Shown piece after piece: positions 25,513 to 34,329 of a stretch of 64,000 bases of DNA; position 1 is the stretch's first letter, and every line of letters begins with the position of its first letter. The notes beneath the pieces were generated by a model. The model ran no database searches and was not told the origin of the DNA. It worked only from the letters and a program-made list of their open reading frames with translations. This stretch comes from CAZAQK01 sp046344715 (GTDB lineage Bacteria > Pseudomonadota > Alphaproteobacteria > Rickettsiales > SXRF01), in assembly GCA_046344715.1 (NCBI GenBank), contig JBKDKX010000009.1, positions 62,001-126,000 on the forward strand, in the 5' to 3' direction. The translations under genes were made by a program, and so were the position numbers.

Positions 25513-26283
25513 TCAGAAAGCGCTTTTTATTATCAGATAACAGGAAGTATTTTCGCCCATCACATTATAAGGATTTGGTGTTGATGAGTTGCTAATACAA
25601 AAATCACTCGAAGCACCGCCCGCACCAATAAAATTGGTGTATAGATAGGGTTGGCAGAGATCCCCAGCCCCACTCATATTATAGCCGCCAGTGGCACGAG
25701 TGCTTCCAGTAGTGGGTAGGCCATCGTCAATTTTCAGGTCAATAGCCTGTGCAAGCTCAGGACGAAGCGGCGCGCCAACGCCGCCATCATTAAGGTTGCC
25801 GTCTGATATGGAATACGAATTTCTGGTATCCCATTCAGGATAAACTCTTTGAAATGCACCAGAGTATTGACCTTCCTCACACCACATACTCCATCTTGAA
25901 TTTAGTGATGCATTAATTTTTAGGGCCGTATCTGTTTGGCTAAGTAAACCGTCAGCAATAATATGCGTAAAGAAATTAGCAATTTCATTACTTGGCGAAG
26001 TAGCAATGTTTGCAGTACCAACCCATCCATCCCCGTTGCCATTACCTGTAAAGCCTAAACTTGTGGCATTAGCACAATCACCAGGCAGACAATTGTATTT
26101 TGCACGGAATGTCTGAGCAGCTAAATCAAACCTCTCTTTCTGAGAAATAGTGGCGCGTACGCCAGCTGCGATGATAAGCGCATGAGCGGCTAATACACTG
26201 CTGACAATAAGGCCAATAATCAGAAGCACGATTGATAGCTCAATCAGTGTAAAACCTTTAGAATGTAAGCGTTCTGCCTTCAT
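25513..26283 (-). CDS. Type IV prepilin-like protein
   Basis: 256-residue secreted protein with a class III signal: short basic leader MKAERLHSKG followed by FTLIELSIVLLIIGLI, the prepilin peptidase recognition site and hydrophobic assembly helix. The ATG at 26283 gives a ten-residue leader; a GTG at 26307 would lengthen it. The large C-terminal domain is Gly/Asn-rich with paired Cys near residues 82/87 and near the end, as in minor pilins and T2SS pseudopilins. No other pilus gene is adjacent; it sits behind the glutamine synthetase-like gene. Exact role (pilin, minor pilin, pseudopilin) unresolved. Confidence 0.8.
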   Translation of the reverse strand: MKAERLHSKGFTLIELSIVLLIIGLIVSSVLAAHALIIAAGVRATISQKERFDLAAQTFRAKYNCLPGDCANATSLGFTGNGNGDGWVGTANIATSPSNEIANFFTHIIADGLLSQTDTALKINASLNSRWSMWCEEGQYSGAFQRVYPEWDTRNSYSISDGNLNDGGVGAPLRPELAQAIDLKIDDGLPTTGSTRATGGYNMSGAGDLCQPYLYTNFIGAGGASSDFCISNSSTPNPYNVMGENTSCYLIIKSAF

Positions 26284-26310
26284 TAAATTCAGCCATGCTG
26301 TATTCACCCA

Positions 26311-27114
26311 CTAAGCATGCTTTATTAGCTTGCTTGCTTCAACTAATGATTGTGGCAATTTCTGCAGATTATACATCTCAAGCGAAGCATCACCATATAT
26401 CTGCGGTGGTGGTGAAATCCTGTTTGTAAGGCCGTGATGTATGCCCGCCAATATGGCGACAATCACAGCATCAGGGTGTGCATCTGCGCCAGCCACGCGG
26501 TGCTCAATGCGTTTTTTGTCCGGTGCGCTATCTGGTAATCGAATGGCAACAGTGCGGTTATTGGCACCCCAACTGATAGTGGTTGGCGCGTTGGATTTGT
26601 CAGTAAAGCGTGCGTAAGAGGATTCGCTAGGTGCAAATATGTACATGGAGGCAGGAAGTCTGTCTAACAAGCCGCCAATGCTGAATTTCAAGGTATCGCT
26701 GATAATATCATCTTTTTTGTAAAATACGTTTTTTCCAGCATCATTTTCCAGATGCACATTAATATGCAGCCCGCTGCCTGGCTGTTCTACCAATGGTTTT
26801 GCAGAAAAATCTGCTTTCATATTATTTTTTATAGCTAAATCACTTATTAGTTGTTTAACTAACTTAGTGTCATTAGCGCATTTTTGTGCTGAAGTAGGGG
26901 CAAGGGCAATTTCATACTGCTTCTCCCCCTTCTCTTTTTCATATTTCAGAAGCGGTATAGATTCCTGTTTGCAGGCATCAACCAACGCAGCCCAGAAATT
27001 TTCATCTGGCGCACCACCATGCAGGTAAAACTCTATTTCCGATGCGACAATCGGGGTGAGGCCGAACTCGGCCTGTAAAGTTTTTGTTATTTCAATAATG
27101 GAGTTATGCAGCAA
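26311..27114 (-). CDS. Truncated glutamine synthetase-like protein, catalytic domain only
   Basis: 267 residues covering only the C-terminal catalytic domain of the glutamine synthetase / gamma-glutamyl ligase superfamily; the N-terminal beta-grasp domain (about 100 residues) is missing. Metal and substrate motifs are nevertheless kept: SEIEFYL (Glu26, Glu28), EKGEKQYEI (Glu61, Glu68), GSGLHINVHL, NAPTTISWGANNRTVAIRLP and IEHRVAGADAHP. The beta-grasp normally supplies an Asp to the neighbouring active site, so ordinary glutamine synthesis is doubtful; the HRVAGADA pattern is closer to PuuA/GlnA-like gamma-glutamyl ligases. The TTG start overlaps trxA by 11 bases. It could be a functional short ligase or a decaying gene, though no frameshift is seen. 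Confidence 0.75.
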   Translation of the reverse strand: MLHNSIIEITKTLQAEFGLTPIVASEIEFYLHGGAPDENFWAALVDACKQESIPLLKYEKEKGEKQYEIALAPTSAQKCANDTKLVKQLISDLAIKNNMKADFSAKPLVEQPGSGLHINVHLENDAGKNVFYKKDDIISDTLKFSIGGLLDRLPASMYIFAPSESSYARFTDKSNAPTTISWGANNRTVAIRLPDSAPDKKRIEHRVAGADAHPDAVIVAILAGIHHGLTNRISPPPQIYGDASLEMYNLQKLPQSLVEASKLIKHA

Positions 27115-27427
27115 TCACTGAATCGATCCATTCCACCAGCTTGCTTTTTGGAAGCGACCCAACTTTGGTTGAAACTGCCTGACCATTTTTGAAAATAATC
27201 AGTGTTGGGATGCCTCGAACGCCGTACTTCTGCGGGGTGCCAGGATTCTTATCAATATTTACTTTTGCGATAGTAATTTTGCCTGCGCGGTCATTTGCAA
27301 TTTCATCAAGCACAGGTGCTATCTGGCGGCATGGCCCACACCATTCGGCCCAGAAATCTACCAGTACAGGGCCAGCGGCCTTGAGTACCTTCTGCTCAAA
27401 TTCATTATCATCGATGTGTAATGTCAT
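27104..27427 (-). CDS. trxA: Thioredoxin
   Basis: General cytoplasmic disulfide reductant. 107 residues with the WCGPC active site at 29-33, the buried Asp in VDFWAEW and the cis-Pro in GIPTLIIF. GAGGA precedes the ATG by six bases. It follows addA by 30 bases on the same strand; addB-addA-trxA linkage is typical of Alphaproteobacteria. Confidence 0.97.
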   Translation of the reverse strand: MTLHIDDNEFEQKVLKAAGPVLVDFWAEWCGPCRQIAPVLDEIANDRAGKITIAKVNIDKNPGTPQKYGVRGIPTLIIFKNGQAVSTKVGSLPKSKLVEWIDSVIAA

Positions 27428-27444
27428 AGCGTCCTCTTTGTAGA

Positions 27445-27461
27445 ATGATAGTCACTATCAT
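27445..27461. repeat. Small palindrome between addA and trxA
   Basis: ATGATAG and CTATCAT separated by TCA form a perfect 7-bp inverted repeat overlapping the addA stop, just upstream of the trxA ribosome-binding site. It may be an operator or a small mRNA hairpin; no regulator is suggested. Confidence 0.35.
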
Positions 27462-30400
27462 ATGTAAGAACTGAAAGCAGTTTCGTCAAGCAATGCCTCA
27501 GGAATAATGGATATTTGCGGGGCAGATGTCCATAATAATGCACATTGAATAGCCTTTTGCGGATAAATCTTGGAAAGCAGCAGTTTATACAAAGTCATTT
27601 GCCGCAGGTAATGTTTGGGGATGTTGGCATTATCGGGCGGTATCTGGCCGGTTTTATAATCCACAACCCAAACGTCATCCCCTACATATAAACGGTCTAT
27701 CTGACCAGATACAGTGTATGGTTGGCCTTTGATATGCACTACCCCTGTGATTGGCACTTCTGCCATGCTGTCTTTAGAAAAAATAAAAATAAACTTAGGG
27801 TTTGTGATGACTGCAAGCGCCTCATGGATACATTGTTCAAGCTCTTTGGCTTGCATCGCATGCCGGTACCGCGCTGAAACATGTTCAATAACATCAGCGT
27901 GCTGAGATTCCTGAGTGTGTGGCAAATGCTGTAACAGCAGGTGAATACACTCCCCCCGACTGAAAAATGCTTTCTGCCTCAGTGGAGAGGTGGCAGGTGG
28001 TGCATCATCAGGCAGGCGCGATGGTGTGAGTGGTTTGGAGGGTTCCGGGTCTGCATGGATAGGATGGCGCAGATAGTGTAAATCCGAAGCATCATCAACG
28101 ATAGAAGACGGCCTGCCATGGGGGGGCGCACCATGACTGTACGCTGGAGGCGTACCCAGCCTAAACCCCTGCCCCTGATCATTTTCATAATGTTCTGCAA
28201 CGCCGGCAAGTCCATTTGCTATCAGACCATACCAGCTGTCAGCAGCGGCTTCTTCACCACGTTCCGTGTGCCCACCGATATAAAGCAAATCCTCTGCGCG
28301 TGTCATAGCAACGTAGAGTTGCCTGCGATATTCAGCATTTAATGCACCCAGCTCTTTCTCGCGAAGTGTTTTATAATAATGGTTGGCAGCTCTGGTTGAT
28401 TCAGACCATAGTGGCAATAGCTGTTCATTATCCCACAGGATTTTTTCTTTTACTCCTGATTTTCCACACGTATCGGGTAGTATGACTACAGGTGCCTGCA
28501 AGCCTTTTGCGGCATGGATGGTCATGATGCGTACGGTGCCTTTAGCTGCTTCCATGTCGCGCTGTATTTCCCCTTCGCTGCTTGCTAGCCAGTGCAGAAA
28601 CCCCTGCATGGTGGGGATGTGTGATTGTTCATATAGCAATGCCTGCGATAAAAACTCGTCTATCGCCTCGCCGTATTCCATGCCCATGCGCCCTGTGAAC
28701 TGGCGGCGAATACCCAGCGTATCCAGCGTGTATGTGTATAATTCGTATGGTTTAAGGTAATCTGTTTTAGCGCGCAAATTTTTCAGTAACGCATAAACGT
28801 CAGCACATTGCGGATGATGCGCTAGTCTATCCCATAAAGATGTATCACCACGATTATAAGAAAGTTCAAACAGTATCTCTTCGGTAATATTTCCTATGGG
28901 GCTTTTCAGAACACATGCGAGTGTCAGATTATCATCTGGCAACAGCAGAAATTGTCCTAAAGCAAGTAAATCCTGTACCGCCAGATTGTCTCCCAGCTTC
29001 ATGCGGTCGATACCCGCCACGGGTATATTACGTCGCTTTAGCGCACGGGATAATTTATCGACAAAATCTGTACGGGTGCGTACCAATATCATAATATCGC
29101 CAGCATTTATTCGGCGGTTTTTGCTTTCCAGCATCATACCTTCAGACAACCAGCCGCCAATAGTATCTGCAATATGTTTTACCAGCTGACTTTTGGCAGT
29201 GTATTGTTCTTCGTCATCTTTCCTATAAAGTGGCCATAGCTCAACATACCCTGTGTGGGTTTTTCGGTATGCATTATGCTTAAGAATTTCATCGTTAAAC
29301 ATAACCCCATTCTTAGCAAGATTTGTAGAAAAAACCGTATCCACTGCATTAAGAACATTAGTTAGTGAACGAAATGACGTATTAAGTTTCTCTCTGATTG
29401 CGATTCCACCACTATCTTCAATTTTTCTGGTAAAATATTCCTGCATGGTTTGCAGTGCTTCCACATTTGCACCTTGAAAGCGATATATGGACTGTTTCTC
29501 ATCGCCCACTACGAAAAGTGAGCGTGGAACTTCTCGTTTGCCCTGTCCTGCAAAGAAATCTTCTGTCAGGGCTTTGATAATATTCCATTGCAGCGGGCTG
29601 GTATCCTGTGCTTCATCTACCAGTATATGATCTATGCCACCATCAAGTTTGTATAGCACCCACGCTGCAACACCGCTGCGATTTAATAGATTATTCGCTG
29701 TGAGTATCAGGTCATCGTAATCCATCAGCGCGTGCGATTGTTTAAGCGATTCATATTGAGAAAGCAACGCATGGGCGATAGTAAGCAAATAGCTGCTTCT
29801 TTTGGCAATACGCAGCGAACGCAGTTGCTGATCAAATGCCAGCACGCGTGCCTGCTCTGATAGCATTGCATCTGCAAGGGTGTTTTCGCCCGCAAAACAA
29901 TTCTTTGTAAAAATAGATTCCAAGGGGTCAAGTGTGTTTGCCCTCAGGAAGGCAAGCCGGTATTCATCAGCGCGCTCAATATTTTTCTCTTTCGCGGCAA
30001 ACCAGCGTGCAAACTTATCGGCTCTTTGTTTATCGGTTTTTCCACTATGTTGCATAACTGAGATGGCTTTACGCAATTTATGTAATGTCAGATCATCGTA
30101 ATCAAAGCAGCTATCGACCAGTTGCTGTTCCGTGTGATGTTCTGATACGCCGAGCGTCCGGTAGATGTCATAGCACGCATTTTCAAGTCCGGCGGGTTCG
30201 CTGAAAATACGTTGGAATTTTTGTTTATTTTTAATCGCATCCTGTAAAATATCTTTGAGTGCGCTTTCGCTGGTGGTACGTGCCAGCGCATATATGGCAT
30301 CCTTTACCTTACTGTCTGCATCAGCCGTGTGGCTGAACAGGCGAATTTTGGCTTCGTGCAGCAATTCATCTTCTGTGCGTGTATCCATCACGGCGAAATG

Positions 30401-30820
30401 TGGGCTCACTCCTGCCTCAAGTGGAAAACGCCTTAACAGAGATTGGCTGAATCCATGAATAGTCTGTATGCGCACACCTTCTGGCGAATCCAGAACACTG
30501 GCAAACAGACTGCGGGCAAAATTAATTTGGCGTGTTTCTGGTGGGTATCCCAGCAACTCCTGTAGGTGTTCGATGAGAAGTTTTTCATCCATCATCACCC
30601 AGTTACCTAACTGGCGCTGTACACGTTCGGACATTTCTGCGGCGGCCGCGTTCGTGAAGGTCAGGCACAGGATTCGTGAAGGTGCTATGCCATGCAAAAG
30701 CAACCCCAAAACACGTTTTGTAAGTTTACTGGTTTTCCCAGAACCTGCATTTGCTGCAACAAATACAGATGCTTCCGGTGAAAATGAACCTATAGTTTTT
30801 AAGAGCGTATCTTGGGGCAT
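27458..30820 (-). CDS. addA: Double-strand break repair helicase-nuclease AddA
   Basis: UvrD-like helicase and nuclease subunit of AddAB, which resects DNA ends for RecA-dependent repair. 1120 residues: Walker A VAANAGSGKTSKLTKRVL (21-38), helicase motif II region DEAQDTSPLQW near 400, motif V/VI IMTIHAAKGLQAP and RQLYVAMTRAEDLLY, and a C-terminal PD-(D/E)xK nuclease with VWVVDYKTGQIPP near 1060. ATG at 30820. Transcribed away from rcdA and toward trxA; addB lies upstream with rcdA inverted between the two. Confidence 0.95.
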   Translation of the reverse strand: MPQDTLLKTIGSFSPEASVFVAANAGSGKTSKLTKRVLGLLLHGIAPSRILCLTFTNAAAAEMSERVQRQLGNWVMMDEKLLIEHLQELLGYPPETRQINFARSLFASVLDSPEGVRIQTIHGFSQSLLRRFPLEAGVSPHFAVMDTRTEDELLHEAKIRLFSHTADADSKVKDAIYALARTTSESALKDILQDAIKNKQKFQRIFSEPAGLENACYDIYRTLGVSEHHTEQQLVDSCFDYDDLTLHKLRKAISVMQHSGKTDKQRADKFARWFAAKEKNIERADEYRLAFLRANTLDPLESIFTKNCFAGENTLADAMLSEQARVLAFDQQLRSLRIAKRSSYLLTIAHALLSQYESLKQSHALMDYDDLILTANNLLNRSGVAAWVLYKLDGGIDHILVDEAQDTSPLQWNIIKALTEDFFAGQGKREVPRSLFVVGDEKQSIYRFQGANVEALQTMQEYFTRKIEDSGGIAIREKLNTSFRSLTNVLNAVDTVFSTNLAKNGVMFNDEILKHNAYRKTHTGYVELWPLYRKDDEEQYTAKSQLVKHIADTIGGWLSEGMMLESKNRRINAGDIMILVRTRTDFVDKLSRALKRRNIPVAGIDRMKLGDNLAVQDLLALGQFLLLPDDNLTLACVLKSPIGNITEEILFELSYNRGDTSLWDRLAHHPQCADVYALLKNLRAKTDYLKPYELYTYTLDTLGIRRQFTGRMGMEYGEAIDEFLSQALLYEQSHIPTMQGFLHWLASSEGEIQRDMEAAKGTVRIMTIHAAKGLQAPVVILPDTCGKSGVKEKILWDNEQLLPLWSESTRAANHYYKTLREKELGALNAEYRRQLYVAMTRAEDLLYIGGHTERGEEAAADSWYGLIANGLAGVAEHYENDQGQGFRLGTPPAYSHGAPPHGRPSSIVDDASDLHYLRHPIHADPEPSKPLTPSRLPDDAPPATSPLRQKAFFSRGECIHLLLQHLPHTQESQHADVIEHVSARYRHAMQAKELEQCIHEALAVITNPKFIFIFSKDSMAEVPITGVVHIKGQPYTVSGQIDRLYVGDDVWVVDYKTGQIPPDNANIPKHYLRQMTLYKLLLSKIYPQKAIQCALLWTSAPQISIIPEALLDETAFSSYI

Positions 30821-30824
30821 TTGA

Positions 30825-30839
30825 TTAAAATTTTATTAA
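30825..30839 (+). promoter_or_regulatory. CtrA-type box TTAA-N7-TTAA
   Basis: TTAA at 30825-30828 and TTAA at 30836-30839 are separated by exactly seven bases, matching the CtrA half-site arrangement. It lies in the 92-base gap between divergent addA and rcdA. Finding it directly upstream of a CtrA-degradation factor gene is suggestive, but the sequence is AT-rich and chance is not excluded. Confidence 0.45.
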
Positions 30840-30881
30840 AATCTTCACAAAACATTAACATTAAATCAAGGAAAACTGAGG

Positions 30882-30887
30882 TATAAT
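30882..30887 (+). promoter_or_regulatory. -10 element TATAAT upstream of rcdA
   Basis: A perfect TATAAT lies 25 bases before the rcdA ATG, within GGTATAATGGGG. The best -35 candidate (TTAAAT at 30861) is 15 bases upstream and poor, so activator dependence is possible. A strong AGGGAG ribosome-binding site follows at about 30900. Confidence 0.5.
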
Positions 30888-30912
30888 GGGGTATTAGTAA
30901 GGGAGCTAACTT

Positions 30913-31341
30913 ATGGCTGTTGGCCAGAATTTTATTGCCGATAAAGCTTCGCCGCATGTAATGTTCATGCCCGGGCTGTTTAATGAAACCATGCAGCTCC
31001 TGCATGATTCGTATGAATATTTCTCGATGTTCGGCGATGATGATCGCAGCCGTATCGAAGCAAATCTTAAAACGTTGTATTCCTGCGAGATGTCGCGCAT
31101 TACCCTCAGGCTTTCCGCTATTATGGCGTGGCTCATGGCACAGCGCGCCGTGTTTGCCGGACAAATTGAGGCGTCTGAAGCGGCACGCCGTCATGGTCTT
31201 GATTTTCATGATATTTGCCTGGTGGATAACCGTGTATTGCACGGCGTTCTGCCGAGTTATGTATGCTTTCTTCTGGATCGCAGCCTTGAGCTGTATGAGC
31301 GCGTATACCGGCTGGATAATCAGTTTAAGAACGTGCACTAA
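30913..31341 (+). CDS. rcdA: RcdA-family protein (DUF1465), regulator of CtrA degradation
   Basis: 142-residue all-helical protein of the DUF1465 family, whose Caulobacter member RcdA is an adaptor that, with CpdR and PopA, delivers CtrA to ClpXP during the cell cycle. The family core is visible as EMSRITLRLSAIMAWLMAQR near residues 57-76 followed by AVFAGQIEASEA. The start is secure: AGGGAG precedes the ATG by seven bases. It lies between divergent addA and convergent addB, with a CtrA-type box and TATAAT upstream. Whether it acts on CtrA in this organism is inferred from the family. Confidence 0.85.
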   Translation: MAVGQNFIADKASPHVMFMPGLFNETMQLLHDSYEYFSMFGDDDRSRIEANLKTLYSCEMSRITLRLSAIMAWLMAQRAVFAGQIEASEAARRHGLDFHDICLVDNRVLHGVLPSYVCFLLDRSLELYERVYRLDNQFKNVH

Positions 31342-31349
31342 CCATCTCA

Positions 31350-34265
31350 TCATACGTTTTCCCATTCTGCGCGCCGTGTGAGATGTTCGTAATCATTATA
31401 TCTAAGTTTCAGCCTTGGATTTTCCTGCGCACGGTACGGCTGCGAAGCATCCTGATATGCTGCAATAAGCTCGTATAATGCTGCTTGCCTCTGCGTCAAT
31501 ATCTCGGCTGATGCAGCCACTGCTTTTATCTCCGAACCATTTTTGGTGGCAGCAAGCTTCCAATATTCAAGATTTGTTACAGTTCTTATAAGCATCTGCG
31601 GTTTAGGCAATAATGTCCCGTGTTCAGCGATGAGCGCTTCCACATAAAGTTGGTTGCCCAGTCCATGCTTCATTTCTGTGCTATCGGGGATATAGCCGGT
31701 TTTATAATCAGCAATGACCATGCTTCGGTCTTTGTGGATTTCCAGCCTGTCAATCCGCGTAGTGAGAGTAAATGGTTTACCATTGACATCGCATTGCCAG
31801 TTGCCCTCAACTTCTGATAGCAATTCGGTGATGGTACGCCGACGTTCCTGTTCTTGCTCAATAAACCATTCAGCAATGGTTTCAAACCGCGGCCACCACA
31901 GACAGGCAACTGCTGGCTGATGGGCAAAGGGTACAAACGCTTGCCTGCCACATTCAAGCAATGATTCAAATGCATTTTCTGGTAATTGTGCAGGAAATTG
32001 GCGGGTGAACATATCCAATGCAGTATGGATAGTTTTGCCAAGATCAGCAGCGTCAGGGTCTTTATCCAGTTCTTCTAATGGTTTCAGGCGTAGTATATGC
32101 TTGGCATAAATCACATAAGGGTCGGCTATCCAGCGGTCGATACCAGTTGCACTCATACGGATGGGGCGTGCAGACACAGGCGGGCGTGGTTCGGGCACGG
32201 TAAGCGCAGCAAGTGCGATGGGCGCGTCAAGAAAATCCTTTGCTCTATTGATATGGTTCTGGTTCGTGATGCCTTCGAACATTTCAGCATTCTTTGCGCC
32301 AACCAACGTTTCAAGCCGTACCAGCCAGCGTGAATCCACCGTACGCGTACCATCGGTTTTGCGTGCGCGGGTTAAATACACCTCTTCCGCATGTGCGTGG
32401 TAATACACATCATGTGCGGCTTGCCCAATACCACGTTCTGCCGAAGGCAATCCGAATTTCAGGCGCATGGGGCGGCTCATCCATGGATCCGGCTCTGCAT
32501 GTTGTGGCCATGTTTTTTCTGTGAGTCCACTAAGAAAAACGCAGTCAAAGCGTAGCAAACGCGCTTCAATCGGGCTTAGAATATGTATTCGCGGATGTTG
32601 TGTGTGTTGTGGCCAGTAAGTTTGCTGTGCCATTAGCGTATCGAATGTGGCGGCGTAAATATGCGGGTCAATAGCTGATAAAATATCCGCATGTTCATTG
32701 AGTGACGAAAGCCACGCAGCTGCATGACTGCCAGATTCCCTACTCCACAATTTTTCTGCGCCGGTTTCATCAGGAGTGCTCGCCATCCATTCTGCAAGCT
32801 GGATATGACGCTCCAATAATTCCTTAAGCGGTAGGTTGCGCTTTTGCTGGAAAGCTTCCGCCAGCGGCTCAATATGTGATGCTAATGTGGAAAGAAAATT
32901 AGCCAGCGCAGGGAAATTATTGTTTGTTGCGGTATCTATAAGATCTTGCAACCCTGCCTCCTTGCGGATGCCTCTTAAAAGATGTTTGTCCATGATAGCA
33001 GCAAATTTCCTGCATTCATGCGGCATAATGCCACACGCCGCCATCGGGTGCCTGAGTAACGCTAGTAACACCACCGGCGACATGCCCGAAGCGACCGCCT
33101 CCAGCACCAGCTGCAGGAATGTAGCGGTTGGCGTATCTTTCAGGCGTTTTCCTGCCGAATCATCGATGATGATGCCAAAACGTTGCATCTGTGCAGCAAC
33201 CATGCGTGCCAGCACACGATCTGGTGTGATAAGAGCGGTTGTTTTTTCTGGTACTTCCAGCACATTGCGCAGTAAAAGCGCGATCATGCGAGCTTCATCC
33301 AATACTGTTTCTGCTTCTAGAATATGAACATTATTCAGGCCTGAACCAAAATCAGACGTACTGTATTGCCAGCCGGATGTTGATTGTGCTGGTTTGAATA
33401 TATCGCTTAAGCATACTTCACGTGCGCTGGGCTTATGGTGGATTAAAGGTTTTACATCGGTGTATTTGCAGCCAATATTTTCCAACAGTTGTTTCAGCAT
33501 AAATTGAGGATGAGTTTCACCGAGCTGCTTCCACTCCTGCTCTGATAAATTCTGGTCAAGTGCCGGTATAATCACGCGGCCTTGTGGCAAGGCTGCAATC
33601 GTTGCAAGTAACGCTGCTGTTGCGGGCTGGCTACCTGTAGAACCTGCCGCAATGATTGGAAATTCTGGAGGATTACGTCGTAAATTTTCCGCAAGGTTCT
33701 TTATGGCCGAGTTGCGGTATATAACCGGATTACTTGCACCTTCTGAAGCCAATACATCTGGCCAGTGCAGTGATATAATTTTTAGGAAATCCAGCGTTTG
33801 CTGCCAATGTTCCTGCAACTCTTCCGGCACCAGAGCATCAAGTCCTGAAAAATCTAGCCCTTCCCTTTCCACATCATCGATTAAGGTTGCAAGCTGTGTT
33901 GCAAGTTGCGCGGCTTTTTGCAGGTTATGTATTCGCCCATAACGCTGGCGTTCAAAATCGCTGACAAGACGCATAAGCAGCAACTGCCGCCGTAAGGGGT
34001 TAATCGGCGGGTGCATCTCAATAGCGGGAGCTAAAAGATACGGATTATCTTCAATATCACCAATCGGCTGTATACGCGGTAACAATAATGGCTTCCCATT
34101 TGTTATATCAAGAAAAACCTCACGCAGGCTCCGACAGGCACGGCGGCCAGGCAGTAAAATGACGGTGGAGGTGAATAACGAAGGATTGTGCCCATATTCC
34201 GACAATACCCAATGAGCCAGCGTTCTCATGAAAGGTTCTGATGCAGGTATTGTGTAGCAATTCAT
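31350..34265 (-). CDS. addB: Double-strand break repair protein AddB
   Basis: Second nuclease/helicase-like subunit of AddAB. 971 residues, the alphaproteobacterial AddB type. An N-terminal helicase-like fold starts with a degenerate nucleotide loop (LLPGRRACRSLREVF, near residue 38), and the C-terminal nuclease domain has the PD-(D/E)xK core SMVIADYKTGYIPD near 865. The iron-sulfur Cys cluster of Bacillus AddB is not evident. It lies behind rcdA in the opposite direction, so addB and addA are probably separate transcripts here, although in most relatives they are adjacent. Confidence 0.9.
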   Translation of the reverse strand: MNCYTIPASEPFMRTLAHWVLSEYGHNPSLFTSTVILLPGRRACRSLREVFLDITNGKPLLLPRIQPIGDIEDNPYLLAPAIEMHPPINPLRRQLLLMRLVSDFERQRYGRIHNLQKAAQLATQLATLIDDVEREGLDFSGLDALVPEELQEHWQQTLDFLKIISLHWPDVLASEGASNPVIYRNSAIKNLAENLRRNPPEFPIIAAGSTGSQPATAALLATIAALPQGRVIIPALDQNLSEQEWKQLGETHPQFMLKQLLENIGCKYTDVKPLIHHKPSAREVCLSDIFKPAQSTSGWQYSTSDFGSGLNNVHILEAETVLDEARMIALLLRNVLEVPEKTTALITPDRVLARMVAAQMQRFGIIIDDSAGKRLKDTPTATFLQLVLEAVASGMSPVVLLALLRHPMAACGIMPHECRKFAAIMDKHLLRGIRKEAGLQDLIDTATNNNFPALANFLSTLASHIEPLAEAFQQKRNLPLKELLERHIQLAEWMASTPDETGAEKLWSRESGSHAAAWLSSLNEHADILSAIDPHIYAATFDTLMAQQTYWPQHTQHPRIHILSPIEARLLRFDCVFLSGLTEKTWPQHAEPDPWMSRPMRLKFGLPSAERGIGQAAHDVYYHAHAEEVYLTRARKTDGTRTVDSRWLVRLETLVGAKNAEMFEGITNQNHINRAKDFLDAPIALAALTVPEPRPPVSARPIRMSATGIDRWIADPYVIYAKHILRLKPLEELDKDPDAADLGKTIHTALDMFTRQFPAQLPENAFESLLECGRQAFVPFAHQPAVACLWWPRFETIAEWFIEQEQERRRTITELLSEVEGNWQCDVNGKPFTLTTRIDRLEIHKDRSMVIADYKTGYIPDSTEMKHGLGNQLYVEALIAEHGTLLPKPQMLIRTVTNLEYWKLAATKNGSEIKAVAASAEILTQRQAALYELIAAYQDASQPYRAQENPRLKLRYNDYEHLTRRAEWENV

Positions 34266-34329
34266 GATAAATTAACCTATAAAAAGGTATAAAAACTGAA
34301 TCCATTACCTCTATGTATAGCTGCCACGG

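Noticed and set aside
30799..31365. 188-codon frame opposite rcdA
   Set aside because: Antisense to rcdA, which has a strong ribosome-binding site and family match.
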